The translations under genes and the position numbers were made by a program. A model generated the notes under the pieces. That model was not told the DNA's origin. It saw only the letters and a program-made list of their open reading frames with translations, and made no database searches. Shown one piece after another: positions 12,343 through 23,800 of a DNA stretch of 64,000 nucleotides (position 1 is the first letter of the stretch; every line of letters begins with the position of its first letter). Source of the DNA: Stercorarius parasiticus (taxonomy: Eukaryota > Chordata > Aves > Charadriiformes > Stercorariidae); NCBI GenBank assembly GCA_013396915.1, contig VWZL01000529.1:186001-250000 (forward strand), read 5' to 3'.

Positions 12343-14123
12343 GTAAGTATTTTTATTTCTCATCACTGTCTGTGTGAATTTATGACCTTGGGGACTCCCA
12401 CCGCACGGAGACAGGAACATGACAGACCTGACACTTCCGCCGCGTTTCTCCCCCTGCAGGCTGAATCTGCACGGGGATCAGGTTTGAAGATAGTTATGTA
12501 TTCTGTCTGCCCAGTCAAAGGCACACAGACAGCGCTGCGAGTGTTATTTACTGCTGGGAAGAAGGGAATAATCAGTGGTATGGGGAACGAACCATGTGCC
12601 CCGTGGAAAGGTGTCGTCTCTGCTGGGCTAGTGCACTTCTCCTCGAAGGCTGCAATGTATATACTGTCTGTCTGGGCACCTGAGGTAACTCTCAGTTATG
12701 ATGGATGCAGTCAGGAAAAGGACAGAAGATGTTAAGATATAAAAATGTTAATGCTCATCCTCTGCATAGAGCAGAACAGAGCGCTGTGTGGAGGTGTTAC
12801 GTTGGTACAAGAGTTATCAGGTGTTCAGGAGAACTGATTGCCTACCTGCACGCTCAGGCTGTGTCTGTCACTGGCTATCAAAACACCTCTCTCCTGCTGT
12901 TGTGCCCCAGCCGTTCCCCTTTCACACCCACCTGCAATTCCAGGAATTCCCCAAGCTGGTTCTGCCAGGCAGCTGCAGCCAGAGTTCAGGCTGGCTCTAG
13001 CACAGCACAGATTGTATGTTTATTTGCTCATGACTCAGCCTGTATTTTATTCATTAGGGAAAAGTGCATGCCACCTATGGCACAAAAACAACTTACAGGT
13101 TGGAAAGAGAGAGGGATGCAAATGTGTGCGCACAACAGTAAGCATGTGTAAAGCCTTTAAAAGCTGAAATATTAATGTGTCTTTGTAATTGTATAGAGGC
13201 AAATGAAAATGCTGCAGGCTTTCTCTAAGTCTCCCCCTTCGATAGGTTCTGCACACACTACTCTCTATCTTCATTTGTGCAGTACATCACTTTATAATTT
13301 ATTGCATAAGGAGAGACCTCCACTAATAAAGGAAGGACATGAGCATCTTTCCCCCCCACAAATGCGTGATTGTGGCACAAACCATTTTCACTGAGACCGT
13401 AGCGTATATATCTCTGGTTAGCTTTTTCACTACAAGCACCGGCAACCATTGTAGATCATAAACTGAGTAATAATTCTTTCAGAAAGAATTCTTTATGGTA
13501 TTGATCTTAAAAAATATTTCTGTTTTGAAAAGAGCAGCTCTGTGTTGGCAAGTAACAAGCTAACTGGGCTAATACTAGATTCCCATCTTAGAATCATAGA
13601 ATCAATGTGTTGGGTTGGAAGGGCCCTTTAAAGGCCATCTAGTCCAACCCCCTGCAGTAAGCAGGGACATCTTCAACTAGATCAGGTTGCTCAGAGCCTC
13701 ATCAAGCCTGGCCTCGAATGTCCCCAGGGATGGGGCCTCCACCATCTTGACCACTCTACCTTTCTAACATTCATTTTAGCAAGTGGAAAATTTGACTTTT
13801 GACGTGTTTTTTTAATGTTTCTTGCACAGTTACAATTCATATAATTTAATGTTGTTCACTTGCAAATTGTGCTTCCTTCTAAACATCGGTGTGACTGCCC
13901 CTAGACTCAAGAGATTTATGTATCTTTAAATATGCCATGTAGTTGCTTTCATTGCCTTGGGAGTGAGAAGACAATGTAGATGAAATTTCTAAGCAGATGA
14001 GATGAGGCCTCTGTGAGAAACCACAGCGTGCCCTTGGTCAGGGTTCATATTTTCCCTCGTGTAAAAGTGGGCGTGGGGAGAACTGTATTTACATTGCTTT
14101 TTTTTGTGTGTGCTTTATTCCAG
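12343..14123 (+). other. ZNF385B: ZNF385B last intron
   Basis: A 1.78 kb phase-0 intron, from GTAAGT to GTGTGCTTTATTCCAG. It contains one antisense CR1 3' end near 13.6-13.76 kb, and no other element is recognised. Open frames between 12.3 and 13.4 kb are read-through from the preceding exon or chance frames. Confidence 0.9.
13591..13758 (-). mobile_element. CR1 LINE, 5'-truncated 3' end
   Basis: Read on the minus strand it gives the CR1 3' end. It has GAGGCTCTGAGCAACCTGAT, then the ...TTGGACTAGATGGCC... block, then a terminal ATTCTATGATTC. It holds only the last 150 or so bases of the element and no coding capacity. It belongs to the same group as the copies at 51.0 and 58.1 kb but is shorter. 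The inner boundary (near 13758) is approximate. Confidence 0.93.
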
Positions 14124-14342
14124 GCAAAACTTGCATTCCAGAAGGACATGATTAAGCCGCTGGCACCTGCTTTCCTTTCATCTCCTCTTGCTGCGGCTGC
14201 AGCTGTATCGTCGGCTCTCTCCCTTCCTCCCCGTCCCTCTGCCTCCCTGTTCCAGGCGCCTGCGATTCCACCAGCTCTCCTCAGGCCAGGCCATGGGCCC
14301 ATCCGGGCAACACCTGCCTCCATACTTTTTGCACCATACTAA
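14124..14342 (+). CDS. ZNF385B: ZNF385B terminal coding exon: Ala/Pro-rich C-terminal tail and stop
   Basis: The last coding exon is 219 bp (72 codons plus TAA at 14340-14342), entered in phase 0 after GTGCTTTATTCCAG. It begins AKLAFQKDMIKPLAPAF. An Ala-rich block (PLAAAAAVSSALSLPPR) follows, then a Pro-rich stretch with PPALLRPGHGPIR, and it ends SILFAPY. The tail has no catalytic or zinc-binding residues. Its Ala/Pro composition suggests a protein-interaction or disordered region. The sequence is almost the same as human ZNF385B as I recall it, including the FAPY end. ZNF385D has a diverged tail, which supports the B assignment. The 247 complete codons in the window are roughly the C-terminal half of the usual 470-residue long isoform. 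Confidence 0.95.
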   Translation, partial: AKLAFQKDMIKPLAPAFLSSPLAAAAAVSSALSLPPRPSASLFQAPAIPPALLRPGHGPIRATPASILFAPY

Positions 14343-14612
14343 TTTATTGATGTAAGAAAAGAGATAACTGTGGCCAGTAGAAAGGGTAAAAGAAAAGCAG
14401 GAAAGGGGTCGAGATTTTAAAATGTCTTTCTCTTCTAAAATGCCATCCAGCGCGACACCTCAGCCAACCGCACCATAACATTCATCATCGACGGTACTGC
14501 ATTTTGGAGTCTGGACATCTTTCTTTCTCAGTCTCTCTCTGTCTCTCTTTTTTTTTTAAATACAAATAGAGAGTTATTTACTAAAAACTTGATTGCTCAT
14601 AAAATTTATCTC

Positions 14613-14618
14613 ATTAAA
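14613..14618 (+). terminator. ZNF385B: Possible proximal poly(A) signal ATTAAA
   Basis: ATTAAA followed about 20 bases later by a long T/C run (14638-14671) that could serve as the downstream U-rich element. Use would give a 3'UTR of about 300 bases. There is no transcript evidence in the sequence itself. Confidence 0.4.
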
Positions 14619-14637
14619 GATTCATGCATCTATTAGA

Positions 14638-14671
14638 TTTTTTTTCTTTTTTCTTTTTTCTTTTTTTTTTC
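14638..14671. repeat. T-rich pyrimidine tract in the 3'UTR
   Basis: Thirty-four pyrimidines, mostly T with single C. It could bind PTB-like proteins or act as the downstream element of the ATTAAA at 14613; this is an inference. Confidence 0.8.
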
Positions 14672-15605
14672 AATGTGTATGATGCACCTTGGAATCAAGG
14701 AACGTAAAATATTTTCCTGACAGACTTGAAAACTAGGGTCTTCCTTGCTCACACTTATGTAAATACTTCTCTGAAAACCAATGGGGTACAGTCTAATGTG
14801 GAAAAAAAGGTAGATGAACCAAATGCTTGATTGTGGATAACATCTCAAAAATGAATTGTGTCTTTTTTTTCTTTTTTTTTCCTCAGTGTGCTCTTGTTGA
14901 CAGGGATTGTGTACTGTCCTAGGCCCCAGTACTGGTGTATCTTGTGTAATACTGATGTATCACATGTCTGATTTTAATATTTTTAGTTTCTGTGCAAATG
15001 TTTGAAAGCAATGCAGCGCTGAAGCTTTTAATTATTTCTTTTGTGTCCCACTTTATTTAGAGAACTCAAAAATAGAAAGCCATATAACATATAGTTAAGA
15101 TTACTACTTGTTTGCTACTTTCTTTTAACTTATTTTTGTTGTTTCCTCACTGGTGTTGCTAAGCAATGTTTAAAGAGAAAAAAAAGCTTTTCAATTGCAC
15201 AGTACCACAGCTCACACGCATTGTTCCAGAAGACAATGGATCCATGTATTTGTACGTAAATATCCTTTTTTTTTTTCTTCATTTCTAACTAGTTTCCTTT
15301 GTAACAATGCTGCATAATGTTGTGGCTCCCTAATGCAATAATGTACAGAACATAAAATATTTATAATTGACCGTATTCTCTGTTTATTGAATATATTGCA
15401 GCAATGCCCCACCGATCTTCTTACCTCCCCAACCCTTTTATAAAGGTGATATCAATATGCAGTACTCAGACTGAAGTCATGATGTGATAATGGGGACAAC
15501 AGGTGGAAGAAAGGAAAAAAAAAAAATAGAGTTAACTTTTAGAGCATCTTTATCTGCAATCCATAATAGTAAAATGTCTGTGTATTTTTTTAAATGTACC
15601 TTTTC

Positions 15606-15611
15606 AATAAA
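15606..15611 (+). terminator. ZNF385B: Distal poly(A) signal AATAAA of ZNF385B
   Basis: A canonical AATAAA overlapping a second AATAAG. Cleavage would fall near the ATACACG sequence about 15-20 bases on, before the GU-rich GCTTGTGTTT at about 15634. It is the best polyadenylation context downstream of the stop codon. Confidence 0.75.
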
Positions 15612-15632
15612 ATAAGGAGAAAAATATACACG

Positions 15633-17285
15633 CTGCTTGTGTTTATTAATTGGTACAGGGGGGAAAAAAAAGCCTGGAAGAAACAAATTTAGCTAAAGGA
15701 GTCTTCAGGAGCAGGCAAAGCATTAGAGTTGCAATAAAGTATAATTACAGAACCTGTGTTTACTTCCCTTGTGTATTAACATCTTTTCCTTCCTACATCC
15801 TGTTACAGCCTTTACTGGGGCTTTTTTGCAGTAGGACTGTAAACATTCACTACACCGGAGATTCGGAGGAAGAAGCAGTAGAGCCAGGTGAGTAATTAGG
15901 GTTTTGTTATTGCACCACCAAAAGCTACAACATGGTTATGCCATCTCTGATGGAGATTAAGGATTAACTTTAAAACCAGCCTGGGCGTACCTGAGACTGG
16001 AAGCAGCTCACTGTAGAGCCAGGGCTTGCTCTGAAGCGTGGGCAAAGTAGGCAGCTGCTTGACACAGTAGGCTTTTGAAGGCAGGTGTTTGGGGAAGCTT
16101 TGAAATGCTCTTTTCCTCTGTTGAAAAGCTGGATCTGTTCTGTAAAAATCTTTTCTTTGTTACTACAAAGTGAAAAGTAAAGAGTACAAGAGTGAAAAAA
16201 AAACCTCAACTGTAAGGCTGTTATGGTTAATACAAAGCCAATAGGGCCATTACAAAGCCACACAGGCCAAGGAATAAAAGCTTCAGGGACTTTAATAATG
16301 CAGAATTTACAGACCAACATATATCTTATAGTTGCAATGTATTAGAGAGCATTTTCTGCGAGTGTAATTTTGCCCAATTTCCACTATTCAGTGGGGCAGT
16401 CAACTGTGTTGTGAGAGGATAACTCGCTGGAGAATCACCCAAAAAGGGGTAGGTGATGGAGTCCGGGCTTTCAGCATCCTCTGGGGAAGCAGGTACAGTT
16501 GTATTAATCCTGTGGACTGTGGGAACTACAAGGTAGTATGGGTGGGCACTCCTCCATGTGCATCTGTTTGTGTCTGATTTTGTAAATCGTGCTCGTAGGG
16601 AGTCGGGTTTAAGTGCTCGGCTACTTTCAGAGGGGTGACTTGCACGAGGAGCCTATTTCTGTCCGACAGGAGATGGGTTTACAGATCCGTGTGTTTTAAT
16701 TGGTTGTTCAGGAAACAACAGTTGTCTGTGTGTTAAAACACTATTTTACCTGCTTTTTATAGCTAACTGTTGGTGATGAGAAACACAAAGCAATTACAAG
16801 TTTCTGCAATTAAAAATGTTCCCATATAAAATACAGAAAACCTGTCCTAAGGAGGGGACAGGCCAGGGGTGTGTAAGTTTGTTGGACAACTGATTGTTTC
16901 AAAGAGCATCCTACGTTGGGGAAATATTTAGGTCAATATTTAGATTGCGTCATGTCATCCAGGAAGGAGAGGAATTACTTAACCTGTGAAACACGAGGAG
17001 CTAAAAGACTGTAACTGTAAGCTAGGGAGGACTCATGTTCAACATCCTTTTTACTCTTTGCTGTGTTAACTTATATTTTATGTACTGTAACTCTGCTTGC
17101 CGCCAAAGTTTTGTCCATGACATGCAGGACTGAGCAATTGAGATGATAACTGGCAAACTCTCATTATGCCTGCTGGGATCTCGTGTTTAGAAATGAGCTC
17201 TACATGAGAAGGAAAAGTTGTATCATACTTACACAAAGACTATCAGCTGCTTTGCTGGTATGGTAGGATGTTATCTCCTGAGGTG
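15633..17285. other. Intergenic sequence after ZNF385B
   Basis: No gene or interspersed repeat is recognised. A short exon-like segment (15832-15887) has a good acceptor and donor but no support as a gene; see the findings. Confidence 0.6.
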
Positions 17286-18042
17286 GAATGAAGGCTCTAC
17301 AGAGGGACCTGGACAGGCTGGATCGATGGGCCAAGGCCAATGGTGTGAGGTCTAATAAGGCCAAGTGCTGGGTCCTGCATTTCAGTCACAACAACCCCAA
17401 GCAATGCTACAGGCTTGGGGAAGAGTGGCTAGAAAGCTGCCTGGCAGAAAAGGACCTCGGGGTGCTGGTGGACAACCAGCTTAACATGAGCCAGCAGTGT
17501 GCCCAGGTGGCCAAGAAGGCCAACAGCATTTGGCTTGTATCAGGAATAGCGTGGCCAGCAGGAGTAGGGAGGTGATCGTGCCTCTGTACTTGGCACTGGT
17601 GAGGCCTCCCCTCGAGCACTGTGTTGAGTTTTGGGCCCCTCTGTACAAGAGGGACATTGAAGTGCTGGAGCGTGTCCAGAGGAGAGCTACCAAGCTGGTG
17701 AGGGGTCTGGAGGCCAAGCCATATGAGGAGAGGCTGAGGGAACTGGGCACATTTAGTTTGGAGAAGAGGAGGCTGAGGGGAGACCTCATTGCCCTCTACG
17801 ACCACCCAAAAGGAGGTTGCAGAGTGGTGGGGGTTGGCCTCTTCTCCCAGGTGAATAATGACAGGACCAGAGGAAATGGTCTGAAGCTGTGGCAGGGGAG
17901 GATTAGATTAGATATTAGGAAGAATTACTTTCCTGAAAGAGTGGTCAGGCACTGGAACAGGCTGCCCAGGGAGGTGGTTGAGTCACCATCCCTAGAGGTA
18001 TTTAAGAAACGTGTAGATTTGGCACTTCAGGGCATGCTCTAG
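17286..18042 (+). pseudogene. CR1 ORF2 C-terminal fragment, frameshifted
   Basis: Two overlapping frames, ending at 17575 and 18042, together cover the C-terminal third of the CR1 reverse-transcriptase polyprotein. The switch is near 17530, where one base appears to be lost in the ...KKANSI... region. The YADD-type catalytic motif lies upstream of what is preserved, so no enzyme can be made. Confidence 0.9.
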
Positions 18043-18148
18043 TGTCAGAGATTGTAGGGGGTTTTTTTGTATGTGTGTATGGTTGGACTCGATGATCTCA
18101 AAGGTCCTTTCCAACCATGAAGATAATATGATTCTGTGATTCTATGAT
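17286..18148 (+). mobile_element. CR1 LINE, 3' part of ORF2 and 3' end
   Basis: About 860 bp of a CR1 retrotransposon in sense orientation. It begins inside ORF2 with [17 protein letters not shown], a block from after the reverse-transcriptase core. It continues through [36 protein letters not shown] and [19 protein letters not shown] to a stop at 18040-18042. The 3' untranslated end follows, with GGTTGGACTCGATGATCTC and terminal ATTCTGTG/ATTCTATG units. The upstream part of the element, including the endonuclease and the RT catalytic core, is missing. A single-base loss near 17530 shifts the frame, so it is a dead copy. The intact C-terminal frame (over 160 codons) suggests a moderately young insertion. 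Confidence 0.96.
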
Positions 18149-19399
18149 CACTACAGGCAGCTGGCTATGAAATTTATGGATTTGTTATAGCAAAGAACTA
18201 GTACTGAAATGCAGTATCAGCAGTGCAGTTACTATTTTGAATAAATATATTGAATGCGCAAACCACTAAGGTAGTAAGGTTAATGTAATAGGATCACATC
18301 CTCTCGTATGTCTATTACTCTAGGTCTGTTCACTGCACTCTGAGCTGCAAGTCGTTCCTGTATGAGAAGTCAAAAGTTCTAAGGGACACTGTGTTGGTCA
18401 GGGTTTGTCGCCTGGCACTGCCATCTTTCTGTAGCAGCAGAAAAAGGATCCAGGTCGGACACAGGCACATCAGCAGGAACTTTCTGCTGGTGCATGTGGC
18501 TGCATCATGGTCCCTGTACTGCAAAAGATTTCCATAAAGGGTCTCAAGCAGCGGACATATTCCAGTAGTCTATACACATACATACTTTTAAGAAAAATAA
18601 TAGAAATATGATCTTCTATGACTACTGCAGGATACTAGTGTGTGTGCCTCTCATTTCTGCGGGTCAAAACAGTAATAAAATCTTTCCCTCTGACTCTGGT
18701 CGGATAGCAGAAGGAAGAAGACAGAAGCTAGCACTCGCGTTGCCCTGTCCATATCACCACTGGAACTCCTATGATAATGTTGCACTGGGAATTAGGGTCC
18801 ATCTGCTATAAACTAATAAATGTTTCCAGTAAGAAAGAGATTATTTCATTAAAAAATAAATTACCTTCTTTTACTCCCTTACTCTGTAATCTTGGACCAT
18901 AAATTTTATGCTCAGAAAAGTTTTGCAAAAGAATTGGTAACATTTGGCTGAAAGAAAGAGAACATGGTTGTCTTAAGCTCTGCAGGAAGCCTTTCACTAC
19001 CTTCATGCATCTGGCAATAATCCAGCGAGCCTCGCTGTATGTCTTTTGAACATGTCACCTTGAATAAGTGAGGTATTGTCCTGTTTATTCATGCTTAATT
19101 GGACAGTGAATCTCCACAGCTGTCACCTTCTGGTCACAGTGGTCAGGATGATTTTCTTACTACGGCTAGTATATTTTTTTTTTTAACCATTTTTTTTCTT
19201 AAAATTCGTGTTTCAAGTGACAGCCTAAACATCCTCAAGTATTTATTGGAATGACCGGCATTTCAGGTAAAAATACATATGTATTTTCGAGTATCTAGAA
19301 TTCTCAGATATTACAACGTTTTTGGATTAAAGTAACACTGATTTAGAAATGTTGCTATCTGGTTTAGTTATTCGTATTTATTTGTATTGATAGGATACT
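18149..19399. other. Intergenic spacer between two CR1 copies
   Basis: No gene is recognised. A 15-base near-palindrome with 7-bp arms (19023-19037) and a T-rich run near 19.17 kb are the only structured items. Confidence 0.5.
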
Positions 19400-20815
19400 G
19401 TGCTAGATGCTGAACGCCAAGAGCCAACTGCTGCCAAGCACCAGAAATGGAGGAGGCCAAATCGAGCCTGTCACCTTTGAAAGGCTGCAATTGAGGGAGG
19501 TCCCCAGTAGCTGGAAAAGGGATGATTTTATGCCTTTCTTCAAAAATGGCGAGAAAGAGGATCTGGGCACATGAAAACAAGCAGGTGATGGGCATTGGCC
19601 AACACGGGTGTTCACAAAAGGCAAAATCCTGCCTGAGCATCCTGAGTGCTTTCTGCGATGAGATGCTGGTCTGCGCAGAGAAGGGTGGCAGCGGGTGCCC
19701 TTACGTTGACTTCAGCGAGGCTTTTGACACCCATCTCTCCTAGAATCCCTGCAGGCAAGCGGGGGCAGCACAGAGGGGGTGGGTGGCTACAAGGTGGCTG
19801 TAGGAATGGCTGGGCCACCAAGCTCCAAGTGTTGGGCAGCTCTTTGCAGTCTGCAACAGCCAGCTGCGAGCTGTTCCTCAGGGGTCAGTAACACCTAACG
19901 GACTCACCGGTGGCCTGTACGGTGGGATGGAGAGCGCTTGGCAAGTGCGCAGGTTTTAATACCAAATGGAGGAGCCTGCTTTTCCGGGCGGTATGCTGGA
20001 GGGTATGGCTGCTGGGAGGGACTTCAGTAAGCTGGAGATGTGGTTTGACAGGAACCTCGTGAGGTTCAAAGGCCAAGTCCTGCGTCTGGAAAGGAGCCTC
20101 CCCGTGCGATATTGCAGACGGGGCCTGCTCACCAGAAAGCATCTTTGCAGGAAAGGACCCGGAGGGAGCCAGGGGACACCCACATTTTGTAGTGGACAAA
20201 TCGAACACAAGTCTGCAGTGCACCCTTGTGGCAGCAGAGCTCAACTGAACACGGTGCTGCTTTAGCAAAACCATGGCCAGCACATCAAGGGAAGGGGTAA
20301 AACTCTTCTGTTTGGCACTTTTGAAGCTGCGCCTGGAGTAACATGTCCTGTCTGGGGCCTCCAGTACGAGAGAGATTTTGACAAATTGGAGTAAATCTGG
20401 GAGAAGGCCACAAAGGTGGCTAGGAAATGAGCATGTTGTGTTCAAGCAAGTGAGATGGGTTCGTTGAGCCTGGAGAAGGCTGTGGCAGTTCTGGCCACTG
20501 TCCTCAAGTGTGTGATCAGTGGTCACAGGAAAGACAGATGGACATTCCTCAGAGAAGACCCACGAGAGGATGAGAGGAGTCAGCCAGAAGCTGCAGGAAA
20601 GAACATTCTGACTGCATGTAAGAAAAAAAGGTTTCATGGTAAAAGTGTGTAAGCCCTGGAGCAGGTTATGCAATACCCACCTTGGGGAAGCTCTTATATA
20701 TGCAGCCAGATGAACCACTTGATCCAATTTCGATTGCTTTGAGCAGGAGGCTGGACTCGGTGACCTTCAGAAGACCCTGCCATCTTAAATGGGTCAATAA
20801 TTCTAAAAGATAAGA
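19400..20815 (+). mobile_element. Ancient, highly degraded CR1-type LINE (reverse-transcriptase region to 3' end)
   Basis: Broken frames on the + strand keep the order of CR1 ORF2. VPSSWKRDDFMPFFKNGEKE near 19.5 kb resembles the start of the RT domain. QHGCSQKAKSCL near 19.6 kb and YVDFSEAFDTHLS near 19.7 kb match the QHGF...KSCL and YLDFSKAFDT motifs, which include the first catalytic Asp region. AGRDFSKLEMWFDRNLVRF near 20.03 kb matches the segment after the palm. QYERDFDKLE near 20.37 kb follows. The stretch ends in CAGGAGGCTGGACTCGGTGA and a poorly preserved tail near 20.8 kb. Many stops and indels show it is far older than the copy at 17.3 kb. The left boundary is approximate. Confidence 0.85.
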
Positions 20816-23800
20816 AGGCCTTCTGCTGAAAAATCAAAAGTAATCATTGTGTTACAAGGCAATTAGATGCTGAAGGAAACTTTGCAGCAGTAAATACTGA
20901 CTGATCATTCAAAACATGGTGGGCACCTGCTGTGAGAGCCTGAAACAATGAAGACAAGTGTCTTACCTGTAATAGGCTGAAGAAGGGGAACTGAAAGGAG
21001 GATGTACGTGGAAAGGTGGGAGACTCAGAGTGACAGGGAAGGGAAATTATTTGTACTGCAATATTATGACTGGATTTTGGAGCGGCTGAGATTCTGTTTT
21101 TCAGGCCAAAACCAAGGACTTTGCAGTAATTGCAATGTGATGTGTTTCAGGCCTTGGTGAGTTTTGCTAAAACAAATACGTTTTCACAAAGTTATTTGTT
21201 TTAGATTATCCGAAGCCATTTAACCAAATCAATGGCTGCAAAACTCGCCAGTCTTGCTCACCTCCTGTGTTGGCAGCCAAGCAACTTCTCTTAGTGCATC
21301 CAGCACCGCGGCTGACACCTGTTCTGCGTTTGTCTCTGGGTACATGTCTTTTGGGGCAATGGACTGTTTGGGTTTTGAATTGCATGTTTCTTCTGCACCC
21401 TATCATCAGACTTAAAAAGGAAAGACCAATGCAAAAATTAGTCATTTTTTTTTTAGAAAAGTATTGTGAACACTTTAAGGGTAATGTTGCTAATATAGTT
21501 AAAATAGCAGCAAGAAGGTGGGTTATAATAGGAAGAAGAATACTCTGAGCAACAGAGAGTAAGGCTACTGCTGGCTGAATCTGATCAACAACCACTGGTT
21601 TTTGCAGGTAAGATGCTGACTGAAAAAACGGTGCCTGCTATCTCAGAAGCAGGGCTAGGTTGTATCAGAAAAGGGACCAGCATGTTCAGGTCAGTCTTAA
21701 CATGAAAGAATTTGACTGTAGTGGTGCTGAAAAACACATTAGTTAGGAGCTACTGTGAGCTATTTTTCTAGCCTAGGAGCAGCCACGGCACACAGGCTTC
21801 TTTTTCAAAGTCTGCAGTTTACACTTTAGATATATGATGTAATTTCAGCAGATTTAAATGCCCAACGCGCAGCAGCCAGTTGTTGCTGTCAGAGCACTAA
21901 ATCTGAGCCACAACTTTCAAGATACTTCAGGCAATGAGCACCCTCTCCGGCGCTCCAGACCCAAACGTGGCTCTTGTCTGGAAAGGGAAATTTCCATTTT
22001 GTTTCCCCAGGATTTTGTGTTTCCTTCAGGAGTTCAACTGTTCATAAAAAAGATGTCATTTTTGGTTAAGCCTTCTCCCCAGAGCCATCCACCCAAGTCA
22101 TTTTTCCATTTACTTTTCCATTTCCTCTTCTCCAGCTGTAAAAGGGAGGTTTTTCCCACTGTTCAAGGACCGATTTCTGCCAGCCAAGCTCTCGCCATCC
22201 CATGTCTGAAGCTATTGCAGCGTTCTCTTGTCTTGCCTTCTGATTATATCAGCTGACTCTTTGATCCTCTCTCTAGCTCCTTCCTTGACCACATCAAACC
22301 ATGCTACTTGTTTCTCCAGCCCTCTTAAGTACCAGTTCTCATAGCCTGTCAGGATGTCAGCTCTCTCCTCCATCTCCTGAGTGAAGTCTGTCTTCATTTT
22401 CCAGCAAGTGCTGGTGCGATTTTTCCATTCTGCCCTTGAACTTGAAAGCAGCTCCCTAAACTATAAAGTTCACCTTCAATATCTTCCCTACAGCTCGCTT
22501 ATAGCAGCAAAAAACCACCTCCCACCCCTCCCCTCCCAAAAAAAAAAGAACCACCGCCACCACAAAACCTGCAGGGAGAGTAAAACTGGCAGGAGATTTT
22601 GTGATGTCAGATTTCAGCGCGTAGGAAAGGCTAAGAATAGGGGACAACATAACCACGACCGTTCTCGTTTTATCTGTCTAAGCACATTTTCTGGCAGATC
22701 TGATGGTTGCCTTAGAGGGTCAGTGATGCCTGCAAACACTTCCTTTTCGGGATATATTATCTCCTCAGGAAGGCAGGTGGTAGCTTCATTCAAAGCCAAT
22801 TTTCATGTTCAGCTGTGCCAAATCAGGTTTTCACTTGCAATTCGAATTTTAAAATGGTCTCTACATTTTCCACAAAGGCTGAATGATAAATGGATCCTCA
22901 CCGCCTGACTTCACCGGAGCTGCTCTGAAGCTCTCGCGGTCGAACAGCGCAAGCCTGCCCATTGCCAAACAGGACAACGGAAATAATGGGGGGTTGGTTT
23001 GTATAATACCAAATACACTGGCTCTGTTCTTGCTTTTTCTTGTCTCCTGATGGGATCACATGGAGGTATACTCCTGTTCTGAACACAGTCCACCCACCCC
23101 GCAAAACAGCACTGTCTGCAGCGCAGCCCCAGTATGGGGGTGCGCACATATGCCTTACAATGTGTGCTGGGTTTTAATTTCCTTTCCTGCTCAATATCTG
23201 ACATGCATCAGAGGGACAAGAGATCTGCTTCCTGTTGCCTATCTGCCTCTGAGCCCAGGGCTACAATAATCCCCTTCCATATCTTGAAAAATTAATCCCG
23301 AGGAGTGCTTTGAGTCGATGCCTCGCTCCTTCCCTGGGGCAGAGATGCGTTTCCCGCATCTCGGCTTCCCGCCTCCCTCCCACAGCGGAGAGGCAATCAG
23401 AGTTCATGTAGAAAAGCCCTCCAGTATGAGATTTACCTGTGACTTTCACAGGTGAGTGTTTGCTGATAAATTATTCAGCCCCCAAGAAAAAGGAGATGGG
23501 AACAGGAACACAATGTCTATCTGACACTGGTTTGGACTCCATTAGTGAATGCTTTTCACCTGTGACAGCTACCAAACCATAAATCTCAGACTCCAGTCCT
23601 TTGCTGATGCTAAACAGACTCCAGTCATATTCTCCCCCTTCTCTGCTACTCATCTTTGGAATACGTAAGGAGTGGGGGGACATGTAAGCACAGATACGCT
23701 CTACCACCTGAGCCCTTTGTGGTGCCAGATCTGGCACCAGGCTCATAAATCAGCTTCAGTAGTTGCTCTCTGTAAATGATTTAGTGCAGGAGATGCTGAT

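Larger units (their letters stand above)
14343..15632 (+). other. ZNF385B: ZNF385B 3' untranslated region
   Basis: AT-rich sequence after the TAA stop, with no long sense frame. It contains several pyrimidine runs (14529-14558, 14638-14671, and around 14862-14881). A possible early poly(A) signal ATTAAA lies at 14613-14618, directly before a U-rich tract. A Pumilio-type TGTAAATA sits at 14758-14765. The distal AATAAA at 15606-15611 is followed by GU-rich GCTTGTGTTT. The 3' end is inferred to fall near 15625-15632. Confidence 0.8.

Noticed and set aside
12286..12735. 149-codon frame starting in a ZNF385B exon
   Set aside because: It is read-through of the 12241-12342 exon past a clear GTAAGT donor. 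The part after 12342 is intron.
19885..20727. 280-codon antisense frame
   Set aside because: It lies opposite the degraded CR1 element, whose sense strand carries the recognisable RT motifs. The antisense frame is a shadow.
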